Shown here: one piece after another, positions 34,277 through 47,412 of the stretch | Layout: every line of letters begins with the position of its first letter | Numbering within the stretch: position 1 is the first letter of the stretch | NCBI RefSeq assembly: GCF_026210795.1 | Contig: NC_089429.1 | Coordinates: 496,001 to 560,000, forward strand | Direction of reading: 5' to 3' | Length of the DNA stretch: 64,000 bases | Origin: Rhizophagus irregularis | Lineage: Eukaryota > Glomeromycota > Glomeromycetes > Glomerales > Glomeraceae | Position numbers and translations under genes: made by a program | The notes under the pieces: generated by a model | What the model was told of the DNA's origin: nothing | Seen by the model: the letters and a program-made list of their open reading frames with translations, nothing else | The model's database searches: none

Positions 34277-34779
34277 GTTTGATTATTACATTTGTTAATT
34301 GGCAATTAAAAAAATGTTTTCCAAAATTTGCAGGGAAATTTGCTTGCAAAATCGAATAGGAGATTATTAGATAAATATTGTACAGAATAAATCTAACCAA
34401 TGAAATTTATTAAATCATATTGCCAAAATTTTTTGGTAGTGTTTATTATATTTATTTTATCCAATGTTTTTTTCTTTCTTTTATTATTATTATTATTATT
34501 ATTTTTTATTGTCAACCCAATAAAGCGAATTGAACAAGTTTATTTATTTTTATTTTTTTACATTTGACATTTTTTTTATTCAGACAGGATTCTATCCCTT
34601 ATTAGTGCTGACAGATCCATTGTCTTCCTTAGACTTTGCACAATAAAGGGTAAAGAAAATAAAAATCTCTACTGTTATAGTCCTTTGGAATACACTCATG
34701 ATTTGTGACACCAACCATAAAAGCAGGTACATTGGCTAATCTTCTTCCAGGAAAGACGGTTTCTCCTATATTCTTCTCC

Positions 34780-34921
34780 AACTTTTTTTTTTTATCTATA
34801 AACCTGTATCATTAAAACTATGTTAAAACTTAAAAGCAGGAAGCTTAATAAATAGATGATACTGCAAATCTTTTTTGGCCCCTTTGATAACGTCAACCTT
34901 CCAAAATTTTAGACTGTCAGA
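34780..34921. repeat. Interspersed repeat, copy 1 of 2
   Basis: CCTGTATCATTAAAACTATG and its surroundings recur at 47297-47412 in the same orientation, including the T-rich lead-in ATCTRTAGACCTG and a terminal GACTGTCA. Identity is moderate with small gaps. No reading frame is shared, so this looks like a dispersed non-coding repeat. Confidence 0.55.
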
Positions 34922-35720
34922 TTGTTGACATTAAGTTTATAACAAACAAGGGTAATTTTATATCGAATATATTTTTCCGTAATAAAGTAATAAAATATTT
35001 TTTTTTTTAGAGAAGTGTGTGTATATTTAAGAAAGAAGTTTGAAGTTTATTAAAAAAGAAAGAAGGAAATTTTATATTGAATATATCTTTTTTTTTCTAA
35101 GAAATTTTTTTAAAAAAAGAAAGAAGTTTTGAATTTTTTCAACAAGTGTTGAGAAATACAAATTGTTAATAAAAATTTAATCAAGTATATATATAACTAG
35201 GTCAGAAAACCTAGTAACCTACTACTCATTTATTTAATTATGTAGTATCATTATAAAATTACTTCTCTTGAAGTATCTTCAGTATAACGATAATAATAAT
35301 CGTTAAATTTTTTCTTAATCAGGTACAAGATAAAAAATCATGTAAAAAAAATCGGTTTCCTAAAAATATCATGATTAAACGAAGTACGCGCAATAATAGA
35401 CTGATACACTTACGCTTCGGACAATTAGCCGTAGGTAATTTGTAATTTTGCGTGGCGTATTTATACAAGTGTATATTGTATATACTTTGGATACTTAGGA
35501 ATGGGAACCTTTAAAAGAATTTATCGTATTTTAATATCTGTTCGGAGCGTCCGAGGCGTTGTAATCTTTTTAAAAAAATGTATCACTGCATCATTAAATT
35601 TATCATAAATATATATTAAAAGTACTACGTTGCAGATTTTCTGTTTATTTCCATGACGTTAACATTAATTGCAAAATTTTTGAAACAGGTTAATTAGAAT
35701 GACAAAACAATTATATAATC

Positions 35721-35769
35721 GGTTACACCTGATCCTAAAATTTCATTGGCCATTACACGTGGCGTGACA
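35721..35769 (+). repeat. Repeat shared in inverse with 23170-23213
   Basis: GGTTACACCTGATCCTAAAA, then TTTCATTGGCCATTACACG and TGGCGTGAC. The minus strand at 23170-23213 carries the same sequence with few differences. The nature of the repeat is unknown. Confidence 0.6.
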
Positions 35770-37838
35770 GTGAAGAAAAAAATGGTTCAGCCATTTTTAC
35801 GTAAGTATTGTTATCGTTATATATATTTGTTAATAATATTCATGAATCACATTTGTTTAACCTTGTCAATTAATCTGAATAGCATTTTGAGGGTTTAATC
35901 CCCTTTAAAGATGTAAAGATGCGCTAAATTATTTAAACGATCGTCAACATTTTTAGGAAAATCAGGGTCGTTTTGCTTAACGAATACAAATCAACAATTA
36001 TTTGTAGACAAATGAAAAAAATTCTACTCTTTTTTAGTGAGGAAAGTATGTTATATTTATATCCGATTTTTTTTTAAAATGATTTTTTAAGTAATGTTTG
36101 AATTGCAGTGGTCTGATGTTTTGTTCATGCTGGGCTTTCAAGAAAATTTCCTGATTATTCGCCGAAACAAGTTTATCATCGGTAATTCGGTACTATAATT
36201 ATAAAGAATAAATCAAATATTTGTCGACTACCAATTTTTCCGATGATGGCTGACAAATCGATAAAAATTTGGCTAGCTTTTTATAGATTAGAATAAAAAA
36301 AAATACACTCACAATTTCTATGATCAAATGACACAAGACTAAACCCAGATCGTCATTTAAAAAAAAAAAAAAGATTCTAATAGAATATATACTGTATAAG
36401 GGTACTTTTGTGAATGATAATCAAAAATTGATGATACGGTTAAAATATTATAGATCTACGTAGAAGATTGACAATTCTTGTACTCCCAAGATTCCCAAGA
36501 AAATGAAGAAAATCATGAATAAATACGGGATGTTGAAAGCCTCCGCATCATATTATGATCACGTGAGAACAATAATCATTTATTGTGATACAAGATGGAA
36601 AGTTTTCTATTTTTATGATAAAAAATATTATTACTAAGGGCGTGGGCAAAAAAAAAACTCGATTTAATTATTAACATAAAAGGTGTGGGCCAAAAAAAAA
36701 AACGATTATATATGTTTTTGAACTTTTTAATTTAATTGGCTAATGACACATTTATTGTGAAACAGAACAGTCATATGATTCATTAATCATCATTGACTTT
36801 GGCCATAAAAATATAAATTTATTTCAGAATTTGATTAAGTGTTTCTCTTCATTGAAATTTTTAAGATCTAAACTTATTTTGTATAATCTTTCCATAAAAG
36901 ATTTTATAATAATAATAATTATAAATGATACATCAAATGTATACCCCTTAAAAATCCGCATTCCGTATTTAAGCGATCTTTGTATTTTTTTGTATTCACG
37001 CAAATCTCATTTCGACACGTTCATTTTTAGGTAACGCGTTAAAACGACCGTTACTTGAAATACGCGTATTTTAATAATAAACACGTGATTTATTCGATTT
37101 GTTCGATTTTGTTCTATTTGACGTAAATTCTAAAAATATCTAAAAAGATTAAGATTGATAATTAATTTTTAAATTACGTGTTTAAAAAAAATCAAATAAT
37201 AAATTAGTTTTTTTTTTTTACAATCAAAAAAACAACTTATTAATATTTCTTTTTCATTTATTCGATTATTTTTTTTTTTGAAGAATTTTTTTTAAAAAAA
37301 AATGCTGATTAAATGGATTTTGAAATGTAGATTTTTTTTTTTTGATGTGATAAATAAAAATTCAACCCATTAGATTGTTACAAAATTCAAATATACTTTG
37401 TATGAGAAATAATTATTTTTTTTTTTCGACACTCATTCAAATTAAAAACCAAAGAAAAAATAAAAAAAAAGTGAAATGCTATATATTAGATTTTTGCAAA
37501 AAGAAAAAAAAAAAAGAAAAAAAAAATTAAAAGAAATCTACAATGTTTAAGAAATTAAAAAAAAAAATTTAACTACAGGTAATATATATATATATATATG
37601 TATATAATTCTCTAAAAAAAAAAACACAAAATCTTTCAGAAGAAAAAGAAAAGAAAAAATTACATAAACTTTTTTTAGAAAAAAAAAAAGGAAAAAAAAA
37701 GTCTTTACCAAAAAAAATTTTTTTGATTCTCTAAGTTTTTTTTAATACAACAAAAGAACTTTTTTTGTACGATTCAACGAATCGGAGTCGGAGTAATCGG
37801 AGTAATAATAATAAATACTATTTCGTCATTAGGTACCA

Positions 37839-39368
37839 TTATGTAATATTCCATTTATGTAATATTTGTAAGTATTGGCGATAAATATTATAAAATTCAT
37901 CCGAAAACGTCCAGGTTAATGTAACTCCTATAAAATATTATAAAAAAAAATATTAAGTAAAAAAAAAGGAAACGGACTTTAAAATCAATATATGAATAAT
38001 TAATTATACATACTTCTTATAACTTGACCAAATTTTTGAATAGCGGAAGCAATACTCCATCTTCCTAATACGACAACAGAACCTTGTTTAATTCCCCAAT
38101 CGATAAATTTTTGACATTCCAATAAAGTTTGTTTTTCGGAAGGAATTTGAAATTGATGAACTTTTAGAAATTCTTCAACAGTAGAAGTGTCCCATATATT
38201 TGGACTATCAAGAAAAGCTTGCCAATCAGATTGAATAATATATTCATCAAGTTCATTTTTACTATCACCAATTATAGCAAGTAATTTTAAATTTGGAAAA
38301 TATGATTTCGTTAAACCTTCATACATAGTTTCACCAAATCCTATACAATCTTTAAATTTTAATTTTTGTAAATTTTTACATGCAGTAAGATTTTCCCAAG
38401 GTAATTCTTCACAACTCCTAAAATCTATTTTCCAAAAATGAATTGAACAAAGACTTTTCGATTGTGTTGATAATGAAGGAAAAATTGTATTAGGTATAAC
38501 ATTGGCAACTTTAAGGGATTTTAAACGAGTTTGAGTATTTACAAATTCTCGTAAAGATTCCAATTCTTCTGTATAATTTGGAGGTGAATCTTGAAGATAT
38601 ACGAATAATTTATCCTATAATAATAATAATAATACAAAAAAATTATCGGTTGAGGAAATGATCGACAAAAAAGGTCACGTGAACAAGAAATGAAAAAAGA
38701 ATCATAATCTCACCCCCTAAAAAACTTACCAAATTTTTACAAGAATCTTTTAATTCAGTTAAAACTCGATCTTTAACGAATTCACCTTGAATTTTTAATT
38801 TTCTAACCGGTTCTAATAAATTTTTAAATTCTCGTTCTATTAATCTTGTATATCTATAATCGGTTGCTTTTCGTGAAAGCCATTCACCGAGAACCAAATG
38901 TAATAATATAACGGATCTTGTAAGAAATAATTTAAATAATGCTCTTATCATTAAAGAGATTGAATTATAAGGAGCATTTTCTAAATAACCACACCAAACA
39001 TCAACGGATTGACAAAATCTGTCATAGTCTAATCTTTTCAACATAGAAGCATAATCAAAAGTAGGTCTTGCATAACTTTTTCTGTTTAACTCTAAACCTT
39101 CCTCTTCAAGATAAATATATTCTTCGTAACCAAAACATGAAATATAAGTATCAACTAATTTTGCATTTCCATTTTTAAAATAATAAAAAGGATTTCTCCA
39201 TAAAAGTGGTATAGCAGCTCTACACCATGAACGATTTACTAAAATACAAGAATGTAAATAACGTCTTATATCATAATCATCATTATTTGGATTTTTACTA
39301 GATTTACGAATAGATGTAAAAATGATTCTTAAAACGTCTAATGGCAATCTTGATGCGACCGATGACAT
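37839..39368 (-). CDS. F-box protein (three exons)
   Basis: Exons 38730-39368, 38014-38614 and 37839-37927 give 442 residues. Residues 8-62 form the F-box: LPLDVLRIIF, then YLHSCILVNRSWCRAAIPLLW. The first part of the protein ends near CKNLDKLFVYLQ, and the middle is leucine-rich with short repeats (SLKVANV, LCSIHFWKIDF, LQKLKFKDC), as in other F-box proteins of this type. Exon 2 could instead run to an in-frame stop at 38000-38002. I prefer a third exon because the donor GTATGT is strong, the acceptor is preceded by a T-rich tract and the added tail (RVTLTWTFSDEFYNIY) resembles the FYN ending of related proteins. The product is a predicted substrate receptor of an SCF ubiquitin ligase. Confidence 0.8.
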
Positions 39369-40856
39369 AATTTGATTGGATAATAAAGTTTGTTTATTAT
39401 TAAAGTAAAGGAAAAAAAATTTTGAGAAAGAGTTGTAAAAAAAATTTTTGAAATTTGCTCAAGTTGTATTTATAAGGGTATGAAAAATGTAAATCTAGTT
39501 TCGTGTAACAATACATAAATGGCGGTCAAGAATAATTGATTGGATAATTTGTAAAACATCATGGTCAGACAATTATCGATGATCAAAAATCATACAAGTC
39601 ACGTGAGTGTATTACGCAAACTTATATATAAAATTTCACAATTTACCCAACTTTGATTGAACAAATTAAAAATCAGGTTATTTAGGTTATTTTGACGATT
39701 TAAGCAATTTTATTATATCAAATTACAATTAAAAGGAACTAGAACAAAGAAAATCCAAGAAAAATTTATATATAAATAAATAAAAAATTTATATTTATAT
39801 ATATAAATATATTTTTTTTAAAAATCATTATAAAAAAAAAAATAATAATAATAATTTTCGAAAATTTATTAACTGCAGTATTATTAATTATTTTTAAATT
39901 ATTTTTTTATTTTTATTTTTATTTTATTTTTTATTTTTTATTTTGTCAAAATAAATTTTTTAATTTACTTTTCCTACATTTTTTTTTTTTTTAAACACAG
40001 CAATTATTATCGTTATATAGTTTTCGTTTTTTTTTTAATTTTTTTAACCGCATTTTTAAGAATTCACGTTGTACATTTGTACACGTGTACATTAACCGTT
40101 AAATTTAATTTTTTTATGCCTTATTTTGTTATTTTTTAAAGGAAAGCCATATAAAGAAAAAAATGAGGCTGTGCAAAAAATTTTTTTTTTATTTTGATAT
40201 TTTTTTTTTTATAAAAAAAACAATCCGCCTAATGATAAAAGAATCTAATTTTTTGATGAGGAAAATAAAAATGGGTGAGTAAATTTATTCTTTCTCAATT
40301 TAATTTTATCACATGATTATTCTATTCTTTTTTGTATAATTGTATTACCTATTTTCACTGAGTAATAATTTTTAACGATGCTTTATTTATTTATTATTAT
40401 TATTATTTTATTATTGTTATTATTATATTAATCAGAGATGCTAATCAAAAAAAGAAAAAAGCTAAGCGCGAAATAACAAAAAAAAAAATGTGGCGTAGCA
40501 TTTACTATTATATCATAACGGTAAATTTCACTTTAAAAAAATATCAAAGCCATTCTAATATTTACGATTACATTAAACTATGCCACAAAAGTAAATTATA
40601 GATATTTCCGTTTTGATAGATTCTCTATTATTGCCATTTTTCGTAACGTTTAAAATCGAAAGGACTTGATCATCATCGTGTTTTTTACCAAAACGAAGTT
40701 ACAATAGGATTACAATGATTAAACAAGTATTTTTTTTTTTTTTTTCTAACCGAATTAAATTTTTGAAAAAAAAAAAAAATTTCAAAAAAAAAAATTCTTT
40801 TCCCCTTTTCTTTTTGATTCTAATTAAAACCTTTTTACTTTTTTTTCTTTGAACAA
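39369..40856. other. Intergenic DNA between divergent genes
   Basis: A+T-rich with many homopolymer runs, including T and A tracts immediately before the ATG at 40857. It must contain the promoters of the F-box gene (leftward) and the cysteine-rich membrane-protein gene (rightward). No reading frame of note. Confidence 0.5.
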
Positions 40857-42427
40857 ATGTCAGAATCAAAAGATGAAGAAGATAATAATAATAAATCTAA
40901 CAAATTAGATACAAAAGATAATGAAGATTTTAAGAATTCACCGGTATCTGCATCAACGGTAACGCCACCACCAACGGTGTTAAAAAAATCATCATCAACA
41001 CCGTCTTCTGATAATTTCACAACAAGAGGTCAAATTTCTCCTACGCCAACACCATATTACACAGGCGAGTATTATACAGGTAATAATGATTATAAAATGA
41101 CGCCTCATATGAGAATAGATGACGATCGAAGAATTCCTATTGTGGATATTAGTGATGATGAAAAAGATGACCGTGAAGTAAAAATGAAGAATGGAAAAAG
41201 ATTTGGTCCTTTAATAATATGGGAAATAAATGCTTGGTGTAATTTTGTTATGTTATTTGGATGTGGGACTTTATTATTCTTTTATTTTAAGGTAAAAGTT
41301 TTTTGATCTTGATTGATTTGGTTGGTATTTTAATTTGTATGCGCTAATCGAAATATATCTGTCATTTAAGAGTTCAATACAAAGTGATTATGTACAATTT
41401 GCAAAAATAGTCATAATAATATTTCTTATAATAGAATTAATGGTTCGTATAATAAATTTATTACAAATGAATTATTATGATTATAATTTTGGTTTGGGGG
41501 ATTGTTTAGGAATTTTATTTAGTAAGTTATTAAATGGTTTTTTAATAATAATAATAATAATAATAATATATATATTTTTTAATTTACGTATTAATTATAT
41601 TTTTACATTATTTTACGTTAGTTAAGAAGGAATCTTATTTGATATTTAGTAACAAATGGATAGAATTATCACAAATAATTAGATTAGCAGATATAGCGGA
41701 TAATACATGTTTTATAATTCCAACATTATTCTTACTTCATATAATTTTATATTATTTAATACATAGAGAAGATCCCAAAGATACAAGTTATGATATTGAT
41801 AGTATTTGTAAATATATGGAAATAATTTTATCATTCCCTGCAATAATTTTAGTTATAACAAGAATTTGGTTTATTATTAAGACAATAGATTATGCAAAAA
41901 AAGTTGATGATGACGATGATGATTATCGTGATCGTAGTGATTGTTGTAATAATAATGGTAATTTTGATTGTGGAAGATGTGATTGTTATTGGTATGGATA
42001 TTCTGATCATGGTCATGGTGGAGATTCTTGTGGAGATTGTTGTGGAGCTTTTTGTGAATGTTGTGGAAATTGTTATGAAGCTACTTGTAATGCTTGTGGA
42101 AATTGTTGTGGAGCTTTTTGTGAATGTTGTGGAAATTGTTGTGAAGCTACTTGTAATGGTTGCAGAAATTGTTCCGAAGCATTTTGTGATGCTTGTGGAA
42201 ATTGTTGTGGAGCTTCTTGTGATGCTTGTGGAAATTGTTGTGGAGCTTTTTGTGATGCTTGTGGTCCTTTTTATGAAGTTTTAGGATCTATTTGTGGTCC
42301 TTTTTGTGAAGTTTTAGGTTCTTGTTGTGGAGGTTTTTGTGAAGTTTTAGGGTCTATTTGTGAAGCTGGTGGTTCTATTTTTGAAGTTTTAATAAGCATT
42401 TGTTGTTGTTGTTGTATTTGTGAATAG
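40857..42427 (+). CDS. Membrane protein with repetitive cysteine-rich tail
   Basis: Exons 40857-41291, 41371-41521 and 41622-42427 join in frame to 463 residues. Residues 1-116 are hydrophilic, rich in Ser, Thr, Pro, Asn and Asp. Four hydrophobic segments follow (about 118-143, 156-175, 225-242 and 260-281). After an acidic linker (DDDDDD, near 292) the last 165 residues contain 46 cysteines. They include seven or eight loose repeats of an 11-residue unit such as CGNCCGAFCDA, then GPFCEVLGS-type units, and end in CCCCCICE. I recognise no family. The tail resembles cysteine-rich membrane or metal-binding modules, but that is inference. The first acceptor (41370) is the least certain junction. 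The convergent neighbour at 42895-44273 also couples hydrophobic segments to a cysteine-rich end. Confidence 0.75.
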
Positions 42428-42894
42428 GGTGTGTTGTTGTGAATAATTTAATAATATTAAGCATTAGAATTTAAATTATTTTTAAATTGTTGTATAAACA
42501 GTAGACATGTTTTATTTTATTTATCAAGAAATATTATTTCGTTTTATAAATATTATTATTATACAAAATAAAACACATTTTTTTTAAAAACCCTTTCGTT
42601 TTATTTTATTTATTAAAAAAAAACAAGAAATATTATTATTATACAAAATAAATCCCTTTTTTTAAAAAACCCTTTCGTTTTATTTTATTTATTAATAAAA
42701 AAACAAGAAATATTATTATTATACAAAATAAATCACTTTTTTTTAAAAAAAAACCCTTTCCCTTCCCATTTCAACGTAAGACTCGGGAAAAATAATAACA
42801 TTAATAATAAAATAATAATAAAATAATAAAATAATAATAAAATAATAAATAGAAAATAATAATAAAAATAATTTTTTTTAAAAAAAAAAAAAAT
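42428..42894. other. Convergent 3' intergenic region with short tandem repeat
   Basis: Separates two convergent genes and contains the repeat at 42509-42775 and a run of AATAATAATA motifs (42800-42870). It probably holds both 3' UTRs. Confidence 0.5.
42509..42775. repeat. Tandem repeat of about 83 bp, nearly three units
   Basis: Units contain TTTATTTTATTTATTA, then ACAAGAAATATTATTATTAT, ACAAAATAAATC and TTTTTAAAAAACCCTTTC. The last two units are nearly identical and the first is more diverged. It lies in the 3' region shared by two convergent genes. Confidence 0.8.
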
Positions 42895-44273
42895 TTAATT
42901 AGAAGCAGCAGAATTAAAAGAAAAACAACAAAGAGCATTTAAACAGCCTGCAAGACAATAATTTAAACTATCTCTACAATTAGCACCCCATCCTCCACCA
43001 TTACAACAACTACAACAATAACATCCATCGCAACAACCTCCAAATAATGAAGATTTAGCAAAACCTCCCGAATTTTCATCTTGAGCATCTCGAGTATTAG
43101 TTGTTAATTGATTATTTTGTTCCATATTTATAACAGTTGCATCTTCTTGTTGTTGTTGAGTTTCTGTATAGGTTTGTGATGATGTATTATTATTATTTTC
43201 GTTGGTGGTATTAGAAGTTGTATTAGTAGTAGAAGTTGTAGTATAAGATTTTATATATGATTTGAATGAATCATTTTGAACTAATTATAGAAAAAAAAAA
43301 AAAAGTTAGTTAAAATTAGTTAAATTTTAAATTTAATTTTAAATTTAATTTTTAATTTAAAAAAAAAAAATTTTTTTTTTTTACCAAATATTATAATAAC
43401 CCTAAATATTAATGAAATTACGGTCAAACAAATAACAAAATATTTAATAGGCGTTATAAACCTGTATAAATATTTTGCTTCAAATGGATCCTAAAACATA
43501 TATAAAAGAAGAAGTATTAATAAAATGAATAATATTATTAACGATAAATATGATAAAATACGATAAATACGATAAATATGATAAAATAAAAAATTCATAC
43601 TAACCAAATAACAAATTAAAGATAATAAAATACTCCATATAATCAAATATCTCCATATTCTATCAATTTTACCTGATGGATAAATTGTAAATGGTCTAAA
43701 AAATATAATATTAAATTTAGGAAAGAAGAAATTTGGTTTTGGTTTAAATTTTATAAATTCTTTCTTTATTTCAGGAACTTTCATATATAATGGTTCATAA
43801 CTATATGGTTTTATATAAAGAGAAAGTTCATTTAATAAAGAATTATTTTGTGTTGATTGTGTTGATAATGATGATAAAGAAGAAGGTGAATAAATTGAAG
43901 GAGAAGGTAAAGATAATGAAATTGTTGAAGAATTTGATGATGATGAAAGTGAAGATAAAGGTGAAGATAAATTTTTATTAAAATTATTAAAATTTGATTG
44001 TTTTGATTGTTTTGAATCTTTTGAATCTTTTAAATCTTCAAATATATTAATAAAATAATCATTATTTTTCGTTGGATTAAAAGTATTAGAATTAATAATA
44101 TATGAAGGTTCAATAGAAGATGAATAATTTGTTAATTCCTTCTTCATTTTATTCGATTCCGAATTATATGAATTAATATCATCCTTATTCGTTTCCGACG
44201 AAAAATTATTTGAATAAGAAGAAATTATAGGTGGTGAATTATACATATACATAGATTGATATTGTCCTTTCAT
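42895..44273 (-). CDS. Membrane protein with cysteine-rich C-terminus
   Basis: Exons 43605-44273, 43385-43490 and 42895-43280 join in frame to 386 residues. The N-terminal 150 residues are Ser/Asn-rich and disordered (for example SSLSSSSNSSTISLSLPSPS). Two hydrophobic segments follow, one near the end of exon 1 (YLIIWSILLSLICYL) and one in exon 2 (YFVICLTVISLIFRVIIIF). A Thr/Asn/Gln-rich linker leads to a C-terminal block of about 50 residues with 12 cysteines (GGCCDGCYCCSCCNGGGW, then LCCFSF). I recognise no family. The layout (disordered start, LIIW-containing hydrophobic segment, cysteine-rich end) echoes the neighbouring gene at 40857-42427, with which it is convergent. A common origin is possible but not shown. 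Confidence 0.75.
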
Positions 44274-47200
44274 GATAAAAAAGAATTTTTATTTCCTTAA
44301 AAAATTTTTTTTTAAAAAAAAAAATGAAAAATTTGAAAAATGAAAAAATAAACCCAAAAAAATTTGAATTTTTCGTAAAAAGAAAAACGCCTGCGTCTAA
44401 AAAATTGATAGCCAAATACGTAATTGTACTTCTTTAAATGGACCTCAATTTGGTTAGAACAGTTTTATGTTCCACAAAGTTATTATTAGTCATAAATTGG
44501 TTAAAATAGGCGTGAATAGATGTAATGTTCGTAATACTCGTTCAATGAGCTCAATGAAACGAGTTGTACTACGAAGACAAAATTACCAACTCGAATTATG
44601 GCATTATGAATTATGAGATAAGTGATATTTTTTGCCCATTCTGGCTTTAAATGTGATAAATTGAACAAAGTGAAATGGATTAAGGGAGCGCGAAAAAAAA
44701 TATCAGATCTTGAATTGACTCTTACACTAAAAGAAATATTTTAAATGTAATAACGAATCAATTTTAAAAAGAATATTTAAAGGTTAAAAGATATACTATA
44801 TTTATTTATAAAGGCATTAATAAATTGAACGACCTTATTTGTATTATTACACGAACGGAATTCACTGTAAATTTTTTATCAGCCTGATATTTATCGACAA
44901 TGTAATAATATTAACACGCCTATTGATAATAATACTGTTATGGAATGGAATATCGGTATTCGAACAATATTTTGACTCCTCGTTCAATAAATAATAGATA
45001 TTGCGTCAGTCATGCTATTATTATTGTAAGAGTATTTAAACTGTAAAACTTATTAAAGGATTATCATATTTAGCCGATAAAAAAAAAATATCAATTATTT
45101 AGCAATTACTATATTGTTCCTGCGTGCTTATTTCATACTTGCTTCAAGCGTCTTCGATGGAATGCTTTTTTTTGTTGCGTAATAGAATTTGCAGCTTTTG
45201 CAGTCCATTAATTAAACATTCTGATACTGTAAACCAAAGAAAATCAATAAAATATACAATAGATAATTCATGATGTATATTAACCTGGATCTCATTCTCG
45301 CGCACCATTATGTGGAGAATACATGTCCAATATAGGTTGACACAATTAAACGCACCTCCCTATAAAAAATTTATTCCATTTTTTATTTATTCCGTAAATG
45401 TATCATATTCACGGAATTTATAGCCTCAAAACATGGAAATTATCCGAGTTGCTTAGATTTTTAGTATATTCATATTCAGTTTTTACATAAAATTTGTTTC
45501 ACGATTTGATATTTTGTAAATTCATGTTACTTTAAGGCAAGATTTTGCACATTTCATTGTTAATCATCTTAATTATAACTAGACTTCTTGAGGAAGGAAT
45601 CAATCTAAATGAAGGACAAAACAAAAGTTTAAATGCATAACATAATAATACGATCACTGAAATAGGTAGAGTATCAGTGCAAATTATTGTATGATATAGC
45701 CACATCAGCACATTAAACATATTAAGCATAACGCCCATTACTATCGTCAATCTTAATATCAAAGCTTATATATTTTTTGTATTATACTCATTATATTATT
45801 TTAGATAAATTATTAATTTGAAACTAGCATATAAATAAGGTACGCACTTGTAGCCCATAATGTTTACGGTATGTTGCCATTCATTAAAGGATACTAATGT
45901 GAACTATATTTTAGTATTTTTTTTCGGATCAACATATGCGCAGTGTTTTATATTAAACATATATTTGTGAGGTCATAAAAGAATTCATTCGGTACTGTAT
46001 TTATGCATTAATTTACAAGAGATTAAATTCGAATTTATTTGTAGATAATAAGTAATATAAACATCTAGAAGCGTAAAAGGTTGTGGCAACGACCATCTTA
46101 CACAAAATGAGGAATAAAAATATGATATTTTAGATGATGGAGAATTTTATTAAAGTTGTAATAGTTATAAGTTGAATAATCAGTCCTAATAAATTGAATT
46201 TGTGAAAAATAGAAAAAATTATGATTGAGAATTTATCAATGTACGGAGAACGTTATATTTAAAAATCTGGTGGATTTGGCGACTCTTACCCATTAAATCT
46301 ATAATCTACTGTATACCGTATGCATAGCACATACAACGGTAGTTATATCATACTAAATATCGTTACACCGGACAGTTGTTTATTTAAAAAAAAATATCGA
46401 TTATGCAAACGATTATACTGTATCTTATACGCGAACACAAACGTTAATTGTTAATCCTCAAATATTTAATACATTATTTTATTCTACAAATCTCTTGGCT
46501 TACGCCCTGGTAGATAGGCCCAACCCGGTACAGGAAAGTCAGTATAGGTATTATTTGATCTGATTAAGTTCATTCAGTAGGAATTACGTGCGCAGCTCTA
46601 GTGGGATATAAAATAAAATTTTTTTTTTTATTTTTATGTTAGTAGCACGCATTTCTTTATTAACTTTATTATATAGGGGGCATACGACAAGTAAACAAAA
46701 AATACATAGAGATAGTCTCTATCTAATACCCTATAAAAAAATTTTATCCGTTATTTCTATAAAAACTCCCTTTCACGATTCACGGAAAATGGTTTTTATT
46801 TTTGGTGGTGTGACGTTAATATATAATCTGGTTTATTAGGTTTTAGTTTAAATTATTGATTTAGCTATTTAGTTTTGATTTTTATATAGTATTTTACTAT
46901 TTTTTTTCTTGTATCAAACTAAGGGCTCGTACATAAAATCAAAACGAAAATAATTCGATAAATTCCGTTTTATAATGAGGCGGAATATAAGCCTCTACGG
47001 GAAAAAGATAGAATTTAAAAACGGATCGACTTTTTTACAGGGATATAATACGTAAATTTTTTTTTTTAAAAAAAAAATAAGGAAAGTTTACTTCTTACGC
47101 GATTATCACAAAATTTGATGATTGACCGCCTTGATATTCAAAAAAATTTGTTTTATCTTTACATAAAGAAAATAAAAAAAAAACGTTAGTATGTTGAAAG

Positions 47201-47296
47201 AGAAATTTCGAGAAATTTCAATTAACCACCACCATACTACATAAGAAAAAGCATCCAGACCCTCCAGTCCCTCCTTCAGGAAAACTATATTCAAAC

Positions 47297-47412
47297 TTTT
47301 TTATCTGTAGACCTGTATCATTAAAACTATGCTAAAAAAACAGGGAGTGCATGCTTACTTTAAATAAATAGATAAATCTTTCCTTTGTAATGTCAAATCT
47401 TCCCGACTGTCA
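47297..47412. repeat. Interspersed repeat, copy 2 of 2
   Basis: This is the direct-orientation relative of 34780-34921, sharing GACCTGTATCATTAAAACTA, TAAATAGATAAATCTTT and CGACTGTCAA. A further piece of the same family (GATTGTTGACATT) occurs near 47796, matching sequence that follows copy 1 at 34920-34935. Confidence 0.5.

Larger units (their letters stand above)
31491..37838. other. A+T-rich repeat desert, no gene seen
   Basis: Long A+T-rich stretch with degenerate tandem sequence at 32330-32560 (TTTATTTRGATTTTTTTA-like units) and small inverted repeats listed separately. A short duplication around 36639-36707 (GTGGGC followed by an A run, twice) and a TA microsatellite near 37582-37606 are also present. 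Open frames here are low-complexity. Confidence 0.5.

Noticed and set aside
41892-42284. 130-codon frame made mainly of Met, Val, Ile and Glu
   Set aside because: It is a shifted reading of the cysteine-repeat exon at 41622-42427. Its periodicity is inherited from the repeat.
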